DNA from: Candidatus Roizmanbacteria bacterium RIFCSPHIGHO2_02_FULL_43_11 | GTDB taxonomy: Bacteria > Patescibacteriota > Microgenomatia > UBA1406 > HO2-37-13b | Direction: 5' to 3' | DNA: 12,659 nt | Assembly (NCBI GenBank): GCA_001789515.1 | Contig: MFZT01000051.1 | Span: forward strand, 1 to 12,659 | In this document: positions 1-5,677 of the stretch, one piece after another | Layout: every line of letters begins with the position of its first letter | Numbering within the stretch: the stretch's first letter is position 1 | Notes under the pieces: model-generated | Seen by the model: only the letters and a program-made list of their open reading frames with translations | Told to the model about the DNA's origin: nothing | Databases searched by the model: none | Program-made: the position numbers and the translations under genes

Positions 1-301
1 TATACAAGAGGTCATACATAAGAGTCAGAAGGTCTTTTGACTCCTTAATCCTTGAATGTGCAAAACGTAATTCAGTTTCTTCTAACACTGCAAAATCCCC
101 ATCTTCTCGCCAGGAGAGTCGTATCACAGACCCAGTTTCAAGATGTGATAATCTTCTGCTTGTGATTTTGCGGACGCCAAACGCGGTCAGCGTTTTTTTT
201 CCGAAATTTCTTGTGAGAAGAACAACCCTCCTATCATTATCCCGTAGCGACGATTTCTTAAGCACCAGTCCCTCGTCAGTAAAATGAAGTTGTTTTTTCA
301 T
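1..301 (-). CDS. recO: DNA repair protein RecO, N-terminal part (runs off left edge)
   Basis: The minus strand from the ATG at 301-299 reads 100 codons without a stop and leaves the window at position 1, so the C-terminal part is missing. The visible protein opens with KKQLHFTDEGLVLKKSSLRD, followed by LLTRNFGKKTLTAFGVRK and a SRRLSHLETGSVIRL segment. This order matches the RecO N-terminal OB-fold: an EGIVL-type opening, an LFTxxxGK strand, a basic GVRRxxSR turn and an L-EP strand. The start of the helical middle domain (about residues 85-100, SKDLLTLMYDLLY) is also visible. In the known family RecO works with RecR to load RecA on SSB-coated single-stranded DNA in gap repair. It is the last visible gene of the minus-strand cluster, with only two bases between its ATG and the TAG of the DUF4012 gene, so it is probably cotranscribed and translationally coupled. 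No clear Shine-Dalgarno sequence precedes it. Identity rests on sequence pattern and context, without a search. Confidence 0.82.
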   Translation of the reverse strand, partial: MKKQLHFTDEGLVLKKSSLRDNDRRVVLLTRNFGKKTLTAFGVRKITSRRLSHLETGSVIRLSWREDGDFAVLEETELRFAHSRIKESKDLLTLMYDLLY

Positions 302-303
302 GA

Positions 304-2259
304 CTACAATGAGTCAAGTCGTATTTCTTTATCAGTTGTCAAAGAAAACTCCTTGATCTTGCGGTCATCAACAAAAACAGCATATTCGTGTCCTGCTGTT
401 CCAGGCTGCTTTTGAATGAGTAGTTTATAATCCTTAACATCTTGAATCTTTGTCGGGAGAACATAACTGACAATAACTTTTGCCTGACCCTTTGGCTTCA
501 CCCCTAAAAATCCTTCAAAGACCGTTTTTCCAAGGTCATCATATGTTTGTACCTTCTTCTCTGATCCTTTAAAGGATACCAAGGTGCTGCCCTCGGGTAC
601 ATATACGCGGATCCAGTTTCGAAGCGTTGCGTTAATACATAAACCTCCCCTGCCAAGCCCCCCTCCATCTTCCAGATTACAGTTTGAGTGAGGATAGGGA
701 TTTCTATAGGTTATCTCAAGAGTCCTTTCTATTGTTCCATCATCTTTGATGATAGTTTTTGAGTCGACTTGATGTTTGACATATAAATTCGACTTGGCAC
801 CGGCAAAGTTAACATCATTTATATGAAGGTAGTCACCTTCATATGATCGGATTTTTCCAGCGAAGTTGAGTGCTTCAAGTGACTTTTGAATTCCAGAGTC
901 TGCCATATACATAAGGATGTGTTTCTCCTGCAGATCCTGCATCATCATCTGTGATAACCTTCCCCAATATTGTGATGGAGAAAATCCTAAAGCTTTTTGC
1001 ATAAGAGCAAGGAGTAGGTCACCGAGGATACCTTTTCTGTTTTCTTTGATGTAGGAGACTGGCCGGTCAATCTCATCAAGGAGTGTGTAAATTACCTGTG
1101 GACAGTCACAACGTTTGTCTGTCCGCGCTGAGAAGCTAACACCCCTCACTTGTGTATCTCCAAGGATCTCTAAAGCGCCAACAAGTACGTGAGTGTCCAT
1201 GGCAATAACACCGTCATAGTCTATCCTCTGAGAACTTTGCTCATAAAGCTGATCAAACAATGAAATTGACGTTGGAAAGTCCGGCGAGAGGTTGCTATCT
1301 CTAATAAAAAGTTTGCTTACCCCCTTGTGGTACGTCGCAATTTCTCTAGTAGCTTTTGGATGAGACTTCAGCGAGTTGTCCAGGGAGTAAATATCCTGCG
1401 AGGCTGCAACACTAAATGCTCCCTTATTAACTTTGAAGATCGAATAGGCCGTTAGAAAACCGCCTGTTGCCCGAAGTTCCTTATCATTCTGGAAAAGAAT
1501 AATATAGGTTTTTTCCCGATCGGCACCTAAAATATCAGGTAAAGCTTTAATAAACGGTTTAGCATCTACAAATAGTGATGCAATACCCCCGAACTGGTCC
1601 TTATAATTCTTAATTGTTGAGCGAACATGTCTACCGGCAAAAGATTTAGGATACCGATGTTCATTTATTGCTGCAATCTTATCTCTTGCCAGATCCACCT
1701 CTTGTGCAATCGCATCCACATCACCAATAATCTGATCAAGAGTTAAAACAGCTGTCTGTAGACGCTCCTCAGCTGGTTTTTCCGAAAATGACGTATTCTC
1801 TCCCTTTTTAAACCCCAACAGGTCAGCATGGGGCTTAATCGCAATTACAAGCTTTTCTGCTGCAATAAGGAGATGATCTCCAGCCTCAACACCATTTTTA
1901 AAGTCACGAATATAACCTCCGATCACAGGTATTGAAGCCACCCAATAAACTGCTTTTGCTTCTTTTTGAAAAGCATCAAATGCAACATTTACATTACGTA
2001 ATTTTTTTTCCAGAAGATCAATATCGTTTTCACGGAATGCAGCTTTTGCTTCACTTCCAGCTACAATGACAGCCCCACCTTGGGCTTTAATTCTGGTAAA
2101 TGGTCTGTAAAGCGCAAAATATCCAAAGAGTAACAAGAAAAACACAAGAGTTAGAAACATAACAAACCTCTTTCGAGCGCTTTTTCCTCCAAGAGATATT
2201 TTTGGGAGTGAAAACCTGCGTCTGCGCAATTTTCGCCGTTCTGGTAATAGCCCAAGCAT
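304..2259 (-). CDS. DUF4012 membrane-anchored protein
   Basis: This 651-residue protein has a strongly basic N-terminus (ERRKLRRRR, then KSARKR), one hydrophobic helix at about residues 32-51 and a long hydrophilic remainder, so it is probably anchored with its bulk outside the cytoplasm. The DUF4012 signature is clear: IILFQNDKELRATGGFLTAY at residues 253-272, then RDSNLSPDFPTS at 320-331 and a DYDGVIAMDTHVLVGALEILG stretch near 347-367, which recalls, loosely, the LytR-CpsA-Psr fold. A helical region with coiled-coil tendency lies between residues 65 and 225. A cysteine pair flanks a glycine-rich loop near residues 528-543 and could form a disulfide. The biochemical function of DUF4012 is not established; the family occurs mainly in Actinobacteria and CPR bacteria, often near glycosyltransferases. 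The sugar transferase ends 10 bp upstream and recO starts 2 bp downstream, which indicates one operon. A role in surface polysaccharide attachment or export is an inference from context. Confidence 0.88.
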   Translation of the reverse strand: MLGLLPERRKLRRRRFSLPKISLGGKSARKRFVMFLTLVFFLLLFGYFALYRPFTRIKAQGGAVIVAGSEAKAAFRENDIDLLEKKLRNVNVAFDAFQKEAKAVYWVASIPVIGGYIRDFKNGVEAGDHLLIAAEKLVIAIKPHADLLGFKKGENTSFSEKPAEERLQTAVLTLDQIIGDVDAIAQEVDLARDKIAAINEHRYPKSFAGRHVRSTIKNYKDQFGGIASLFVDAKPFIKALPDILGADREKTYIILFQNDKELRATGGFLTAYSIFKVNKGAFSVAASQDIYSLDNSLKSHPKATREIATYHKGVSKLFIRDSNLSPDFPTSISLFDQLYEQSSQRIDYDGVIAMDTHVLVGALEILGDTQVRGVSFSARTDKRCDCPQVIYTLLDEIDRPVSYIKENRKGILGDLLLALMQKALGFSPSQYWGRLSQMMMQDLQEKHILMYMADSGIQKSLEALNFAGKIRSYEGDYLHINDVNFAGAKSNLYVKHQVDSKTIIKDDGTIERTLEITYRNPYPHSNCNLEDGGGLGRGGLCINATLRNWIRVYVPEGSTLVSFKGSEKKVQTYDDLGKTVFEGFLGVKPKGQAKVIVSYVLPTKIQDVKDYKLLIQKQPGTAGHEYAVFVDDRKIKEFSLTTDKEIRLDSL

Positions 2260-2269
2260 AGTGTTTTAA

Positions 2270-2920
2270 CTACATAGCACCCTTCCCGGAGATCATTGCC
2301 CAGGGAGTCTTTAGGATGATGGTGATATCATTCAATAAGGATATATTATCTACATACTGAGCATCCATTTCAACTCTTTTGTCAAAATTAATTTCTGACC
2401 TGCCAGAAACCTGCCACAAACCCGTTATACCTGGTTTCACAGAAATGACCTTATTGATTAGTTTTTTTGTATCAGGATATTTCTCCTGCTGCGCTGTAAA
2501 CTCATCCAAATAATATGCACGCGGCCCAACAAGGCTCATCTCACCTCTTAAAACATTAATAAACTGAGGTAATTCATCCAGCGAGTACTTTCTGATGAAT
2601 TTCCCTACACGAGTAATTCGCGGATCACCAGCAATCTTGTAGCTATTTTTTTTATATTCCTCATACAGCTGCTCAAATTTATCATCCGTTCTTAATAGAT
2701 TATGTGCATTTTGGATCATTGAGCGGAATTTATAGAGATGAAAAGGTTTGCGATCCCTCCCCACCCGATCGGGTACATCAGCAAATACAGGTCCTTGAGA
2801 ATCCAGCTTGATAGCAACGATCGTAAGTACACAGATAGGAGAAAAAAGAATCAAAAGCATAAAAGAACTAACATAGTCCACAATTGGTTTGATATAGTAC
2901 ACGTAGGCTCTATCTGACAT
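2270..2920 (-). CDS. Polyprenol-phosphate sugar-1-phosphate transferase (bacterial sugar transferase family)
   Basis: This 216-residue protein belongs to the monotopic phosphoglycosyl transferase family (PF02397; PglC, WcaJ and RfbP relatives), which moves a sugar-1-phosphate from a nucleotide sugar onto a polyprenyl phosphate at the inner membrane face. An N-terminal hydrophobic segment at about residues 13-38 contains a proline (P28), as expected for the kinked re-entrant helix of the family. Further signatures are GRDRKPFHLYKFRSM (54-68), GDPRITRVGKFIRKYSLDELPQ (98-119) with the Asp115-Glu116 catalytic dyad, INVLRGEMSLVGPR (121-134) and KPGITGLWQVSGRS (162-175). It lacks the multi-helix N-terminal domain of WcaJ-type enzymes, so it is the short form. 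The usual FFxQxRxG motif is altered here (FADVPDRVG). The sugar donor cannot be told from sequence. It is the first gene of the minus-strand cluster, and a TATAAT lies about 15 bases before its ATG. Confidence 0.92.
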   Translation of the reverse strand: MSDRAYVYYIKPIVDYVSSFMLLILFSPICVLTIVAIKLDSQGPVFADVPDRVGRDRKPFHLYKFRSMIQNAHNLLRTDDKFEQLYEEYKKNSYKIAGDPRITRVGKFIRKYSLDELPQFINVLRGEMSLVGPRAYYLDEFTAQQEKYPDTKKLINKVISVKPGITGLWQVSGRSEINFDKRVEMDAQYVDNISLLNDITIILKTPWAMISGKGAM

Positions 2921-2934
2921 AGTTACTTCACGCT

Positions 2935-2944
2935 ATTATATAAT
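2935..2944 (-). promoter_or_regulatory. Palindromic -10 element upstream of the sugar transferase
   Basis: The self-complementary ATTATATAAT contains a perfect TATAAT on both strands: minus at 2940-2935 and plus at 2939-2944. On the minus strand the expected transcription start falls near 2928, leaving a leader of only about 8 nt before the ATG at 2920. On the plus strand a CTGACA at 2914-2919 lies 19 bp upstream and could act as a -35, which would drive transcription towards the tRNAs through the purine-rich spacer. No good -35 is seen for the minus direction. The assignment rests on sequence pattern only. Confidence 0.5.
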
Positions 2945-2946
2945 AC

Positions 2947-3048
2947 GGGGGGGGAGAAGAGTAGAGAGCATAGAATGATGGAAGTATAGAGAGCATAGAG
3001 AGTTGGAAGGATGGAAGCGTAGAAGGATAGAGGGATAGAAGAATGAGT
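2947..3048. repeat. Purine-rich degenerate direct repeat in the divergent spacer
   Basis: An eight-G run (2947-2954) is followed by about 95 bases that are nearly all purine on the plus strand, built from variants of GGAAGNATAGA and TAGAGAGCATAGA. The 13-mer TAGAGAGCATAGA occurs exactly at 2962-2974 and again at 2987-2999, a 25-bp period. Later units are shorter variants (GGAAGGATGGAAG, AGAAGGATAGAGGGATAGAAG). No coding potential is apparent. The tract lies between the sugar transferase promoter and the tRNA-Pro region. It resembles a decayed low-complexity tandem repeat. Confidence 0.7.
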
Positions 3049-3065
3049 AAACAGATTGTCTCAAT

Positions 3066-3118
3066 TCACTAGTTCTCTAGTTCACCTAGTTACAACTAGT
3101 TGTAACTAGTTCTAACTA
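3066..3118. repeat. CTAGTT array, upstream block with a 24-bp palindrome
   Basis: Five CTAGTT units stand at roughly 8- to 10-bp spacing, settling to exactly 10 bp near the tRNA (AACTAGTT at 3094-3101 and 3104-3111). Positions 3086-3109 form a perfect 24-bp palindrome centred between 3097 and 3098, with core TTACAACTAGTTGTAA. The block ends two bases before the first base of tRNA-Pro and must overlap its promoter or 5' leader. The unit continues beyond the tRNA at 3200-3234. CTAG is usually a rare tetranucleotide in bacterial DNA, so the density is striking. Confidence 0.8.
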
Positions 3119-3120
3119 AA

Positions 3121-3197
3121 CGGGGTGTAGCTCAGATGGCTAGAGTGCACGGTTTGGGACCGTGAGGTCGTGAGTTCGAGTCTCACCACCCCGACCA
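3121..3197 (+). tRNA. tRNA-Pro (anticodon TGG), CCA encoded
   Basis: The 77-base sequence folds into a complete cloverleaf. The acceptor stem is CGGGGTG/CACCCCG with the C1-G72 pair typical of bacterial tRNA-Pro. The D stem is GCTC/GAGT, the anticodon stem CACGG/CCGTG with loop TTTGGGA (anticodon TGG, G37), the variable loop AGGTC, and the T stem GTGAG/CTCAC with loop TTCGAGT. The discriminator is A3194 and the 3' CCA is encoded at 3195-3197. Mature sequence without CCA is 3121-3194. CTAGTT repeat blocks lie on both sides. Confidence 0.97.
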
Positions 3198-3234
3198 ATC
3201 TAGTTGAACTAGTTAGAACTAGTTGTAACTAATT
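3198..3234. repeat. CTAGTT array, block between the two tRNAs
   Basis: The whole 37-bp spacer between tRNA-Pro and the next tRNA consists of CTAGTT units (from 3200, with AACTAGTT at 3207-3214 and 3217-3224, again 10 bp apart) and ends in AACTAATT-like sequence. Positions 3217-3231 repeat exactly the 15-mer at 3094-3108 in direct orientation. Positions 3210-3224 are the exact reverse complement of 3104-3118. Upstream and downstream blocks can therefore pair in the precursor RNA with tRNA-Pro in the loop. Confidence 0.8.
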
Positions 3235-3307
3235 GGCTGAGTAGCTCAGTGGTTAGAGCGGTCGTCTCATAAGCGACAGGTCGTGGGTTCGATCCCCACC
3301 TCAGCTA
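3235..3307 (+). tRNA. tRNA with CAT anticodon (elongator Met or Ile2), CCA not encoded
   Basis: The 73-base cloverleaf has acceptor GGCTGAG/CTCAGCT (first pair G-T), D stem GCTC/GAGC, anticodon stem GTCGT/GCGAC with loop CTCATAA (anticodon CAT, A37), variable loop AGGTC, T stem GTGGG/CCCAC and discriminator A3307. It lacks the three G-C pairs in the anticodon stem of initiator tRNA, so it is either elongator tRNA-Met or the tRNA-Ile whose C34 is changed to lysidine by TilS. Sequence alone does not settle which. The next bases are CGT, so CCA must be added by the CCA-adding enzyme, unlike the neighbouring tRNA-Pro. A37 within an A35-T36-A37 context makes it a plausible target for the t6A enzymes encoded just downstream on the other strand. 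Confidence 0.95.
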
Positions 3308-3310
3308 CGT

Positions 3311-3529
3311 ATGACCCGTCAGGAAGCACAAGAGCAATATATACAAAGAATGCAGGCAGGGAAGGATGTTTTGCTTGAACTTGCTAGGGCTCTTCCTCGT
3401 CATTTTCTTGAAGAATATGGATTTAATCGCCAGGTTATTACTGCTGGACTTATCGACAATGCAGATCTGCCAATAATCGATGATATGGTTAGAACAGCCG
3501 TTGAGCGTGGACTTTTAAGGGTATATTAG
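3311..3529 (+). CDS. Small protein of unknown function directly after a tRNA
   Basis: An ATG at 3311 opens a 72-codon frame that ends five bases before the tsaD stop codon on the other strand. The family is not recognised. The predicted protein has a Gln/Glu-rich amphipathic start (MTRQEAQEQYIQRMQAGKD), a helix LLELARALPRHFLEEYGF and a closing helix IIDDMVRTAVERGLLRVY; it has no cysteine, signal peptide or membrane segment and looks like a small helical soluble protein. The ATG is only three bases after the mature 3' end of the CAT tRNA, so there is no room for a normal ribosome-binding site unless it lies inside the tRNA. An internal ATG at 3350 is a possible later start, also without a good Shine-Dalgarno sequence. 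The gene would have to be read from the tRNA transcript. It fits the gap between neighbours well and has normal-looking amino acid use, which supports a real gene, though a chance ORF is possible. Confidence 0.55.
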   Translation: MTRQEAQEQYIQRMQAGKDVLLELARALPRHFLEEYGFNRQVITAGLIDNADLPIIDDMVRTAVERGLLRVY

Positions 3530-3534
3530 AATTT

Positions 3535-4566
3535 TTACAAACCTGCTCGAGCATTCCTTTCAAGTGAATCAATAGTATCTACAAAATCTCCTCTTTGCGC
3601 ATGAAAATGCGCTGCAACACCGATCATTGCAGCGTTATCTCCGTACAATTTCGGGGACGTTGGGAAAAAGGCTTTGCCATGATATCTCTGTACAAGTTTG
3701 CGTACCATTTTGCGAAGGTGTATATTTGCACTCACTCCTCCACCCATTACAACCCAGTAGATTTTATATTTCTTCATCGCCTTTTCCAATTTCATCACAA
3801 GCTCATCAAAGGCAGCTTGCTGAAATGATGCAGCAAGATCATGCATATGACGTACTCTTTCTTGGTCAGACATTCCACGCACAGTGTTGAAGAGAGCTGT
3901 TTTAAGGCCTGAATATGACATGTGAAGGTTGTTTGATCGGGCCATTGGTCTGGTGAAATGTATGAAAGTGTCATTTCCTTGCAGTGCAAGTCGCTCGATA
4001 ATGGGGCCACCGGGATAGACCATTTCGTCAACTATAATTCGGGCTGCTTTGTCAAGTGCTTCACCAACTGCATCATCCAATGTCTTACCTATCACTTCAT
4101 ACTGTCCATGATCTTTCATAAGCACAAGTTCTGTATGACCACCGGATACCAGCAATACAAGGTAAGGAAATTTAAATTCAAAATCAGGATTCCCTTTGCT
4201 GTTTTGCGCAAAGCATGAGTATATATGACCTTCCATATGGTTAATAGCAATAAGCTTTTTGTGATGCGCCGTTGCAAGTTCTTTTGCATTATCAATGCCA
4301 ACCCCCAGAGCAATTGCCAAACCTGGTCCAAATGTTACCGCAATGGTTTCAATATCATCTAGGCTTACACGGGCCCGCTTAAGCGCCATTTCAATAGTGG
4401 GCTGAATGTGTTCCTCCTGAGCTCTTTTTGCAATAATCGGGACAACTCCACCCCATTGCTTATGCAGAACTACTTGGGAAAATTGTGCAGTTGAAAGAAC
4501 TTGGCGACCGGTTGTTACTGCTACCGATGTTTCATCGCATGCTGTATCAATTGCTAATATTTTCAT
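3535..4566 (-). CDS. tsaD: tRNA N6-adenosine threonylcarbamoyltransferase TsaD
   Basis: This 343-residue ASKHA-fold enzyme transfers the threonylcarbamoyl group from TC-AMP to N6 of A37 in tRNAs that read ANN codons. Visible family marks are MKILAIDTACDETS at the N-terminus (IETSCDET in most members), GPGLAIALGVG (80-90), the metal-binding NHMEGH (109-114; His110 and His114), LVSGGHTEL (139-147), DAVGEALDKAAR (165-176), MSYSGLKTALFN (216-227), GGGVSAN (275-281) and YGDNAAMIG (308-316), whose Asp310 is the third metal ligand. Length is normal for the bacterial protein. Its ATG overlaps the stop of tsaCE (ATGA at 4566-4563), and AGAAG lies about 6 bases upstream of the start, a weak Shine-Dalgarno match. 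The two genes are evidently translated together. No tsaB is present in the window. Confidence 0.97.
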   Translation of the reverse strand: MKILAIDTACDETSVAVTTGRQVLSTAQFSQVVLHKQWGGVVPIIAKRAQEEHIQPTIEMALKRARVSLDDIETIAVTFGPGLAIALGVGIDNAKELATAHHKKLIAINHMEGHIYSCFAQNSKGNPDFEFKFPYLVLLVSGGHTELVLMKDHGQYEVIGKTLDDAVGEALDKAARIIVDEMVYPGGPIIERLALQGNDTFIHFTRPMARSNNLHMSYSGLKTALFNTVRGMSDQERVRHMHDLAASFQQAAFDELVMKLEKAMKKYKIYWVVMGGGVSANIHLRKMVRKLVQRYHGKAFFPTSPKLYGDNAAMIGVAAHFHAQRGDFVDTIDSLERNARAGL

Positions 4567-5636
4567 AATTCTTCTCGCACAACTATGTTTCGCTTAGATG
4601 GACCTGCATGCCAGATATTAACATGTACAACATGGGCTTTTTCCTTGAGTAGTTCTTGGATTGTTTCACTTTTTTCACTCCATTCAATACAGAGAATGGT
4701 CCCTGGTTGAAGTAGCGTATCTATGCCCAGATCAAAAAATTCTTCTTTATCTTTAAGCCGATACAAGTCAAAATGGTATAGGTTTTTAATGGCTCCTTTG
4801 TTAACAGGGTATTCGTAATAGATCACATAAGTTGGAGAAACAATATCATGAATGCCAATTTCTTCCCCAATTCCTTTCACATACACGGTCTTCCCTGCTC
4901 CAAGATCCCCATATAACAAAATCACAAGAGGTTTATGAGTAAGGATCTCACTTTTAGAGTGTAAAAGATCTCGGGCATGCTTTTTTGTCTCACCTTCTGA
5001 GTGAGACGTAAGAACTGCCGTGCCTTCTGGGAGTATATCTCCTGTTCTTAAAACTTTAATATCGCCTATAGTTAGATCAATAACTGTTGAAGGTTTATGA
5101 CGTGGCAGTTTTCCGCCATCAATAATCAGATCTATCATTTTTTTCTTTCTTTGTGAAAGTGATTTCACAAACGATTCAATTGAATAATGAGGAGAATCAC
5201 CAGAAAGGTTTGCAGATGTCGCGGTTATTGGTTTTTTAAACACATAGGCAAGATCCTGTGTAAATGGGTAATCAGGAATGCGTATCCCCAATGTTCCTTT
5301 TTCTGATTCCACCTCTGCAGCAACTTTGTGAAGGGAAGGCAACACAATGGTGTAAGGACCCGGAAGTAGGGTTTTAAGCATTGACCGTTGTGAATGAGAT
5401 ACAGAAACGTAATGCTCTGCCTCATCAATGATTGATAAAAAAACAGATATTGGCTTCCCTGCAGGTCGATCTTTCAAGGCAATAAGTTTTTTTACAGCTA
5501 AATTAGATGTTGCATCTACAGCAATGATGTATACCGTGTCTGTAGGCATAATAACCAGTTGCCCTTTTTCCAGGGCATCTACAGCCTCACTGATAGCCAT
5601 TTGATAGGGTGTTTCAGAAAGGGAAAGTGTCTTCAT
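4563..5636 (-). CDS. Fused threonylcarbamoyl-AMP synthase (TsaC) and t6A ATPase (TsaE)
   Basis: One 357-residue frame joins two t6A enzymes. Residues 1 to about 205 are a TsaC/YrdC domain, which makes threonylcarbamoyl-AMP from threonine, bicarbonate and ATP: MPTDTVY (30-36), KDRPAGKPISV (55-65), LPGPYTIVLP (91-100), LGIRIPDYP (116-124), TSANLSGDSP (140-149), STVIDLT (183-189) and LRTGDI (196-201). Residues from about 208 to 357 are TsaE, the P-loop ATPase of the bacterial TsaB-TsaD-TsaE complex: Walker A GDLGAGKT (243-250), SPTYVI (267-272), YHFDLYRL (287-294) and EW (318-319). The linker is short. The Sua5 C-terminal domain is absent. The highly conserved YGLGA after PTDTV reads YIIAV here, a notable change near the substrate pocket. 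The TGA stop overlaps the tsaD ATG. An extended -10 (TGATAAAAT, minus) lies at 5666-5658, giving a leader of about 15 nt. The fusion reads through smoothly with no sign of a frameshift. Confidence 0.93.
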   Translation of the reverse strand: MKTLSLSETPYQMAISEAVDALEKGQLVIMPTDTVYIIAVDATSNLAVKKLIALKDRPAGKPISVFLSIIDEAEHYVSVSHSQRSMLKTLLPGPYTIVLPSLHKVAAEVESEKGTLGIRIPDYPFTQDLAYVFKKPITATSANLSGDSPHYSIESFVKSLSQRKKKMIDLIIDGGKLPRHKPSTVIDLTIGDIKVLRTGDILPEGTAVLTSHSEGETKKHARDLLHSKSEILTHKPLVILLYGDLGAGKTVYVKGIGEEIGIHDIVSPTYVIYYEYPVNKGAIKNLYHFDLYRLKDKEEFFDLGIDTLLQPGTILCIEWSEKSETIQELLKEKAHVVHVNIWHAGPSKRNIVVREEL

Positions 5637-5657
5637 AAGGCGCTATATGTGGTTTCC

Positions 5658-5666
5658 ATTTTATCA
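5658..5666 (-). promoter_or_regulatory. Extended -10 promoter of the tsaCE-tsaD operon
   Basis: On the minus strand the sequence TGATAAAAT has the TGn extension and a hexamer one base from TATAAT. The expected start is near 5651, about 15 nt before the ATG at 5636. No -35 hexamer is seen at normal spacing. The element is interleaved with the divergent ftsH promoter. Confidence 0.55.
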
Positions 5667-5677
5667 AAAATTTGATA
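5662..5677. repeat. Palindrome shared by the divergent tsaCE and ftsH promoters
   Basis: TATCAAA at 5662-5668 and TTTGATA at 5671-5677 are exact inverted repeats around a 2-bp centre. The arms contain the TGATA of each opposing extended -10 element. The symmetry may therefore simply come from two face-away promoters, or may be an operator. Confidence 0.6.

Noticed and set aside
3066..3234. CTAGTT repeats as a CRISPR array
   Set aside because: Units are only 8-10 bp with no unique spacers of 25-40 bp, and a tRNA gene lies in the middle.
3308..3350. Attachment site or integrase remnant at the tRNA 3' end
   Set aside because: No integrase gene, no duplicate of the tRNA 3' end, and the following ORF does not look like a recombinase fragment.
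3627..4331. Several 70-90 codon frames overlapping tsaD
   Set aside because: They overlap conserved TsaD motifs in other frames and show no recognisable protein features.
4990..5040. Possible frameshift or assembly join between TsaC and TsaE
   Set aside because: The reading frame passes through the linker without stops or homopolymer runs, and both domains are complete, so a true fusion is the simpler reading.
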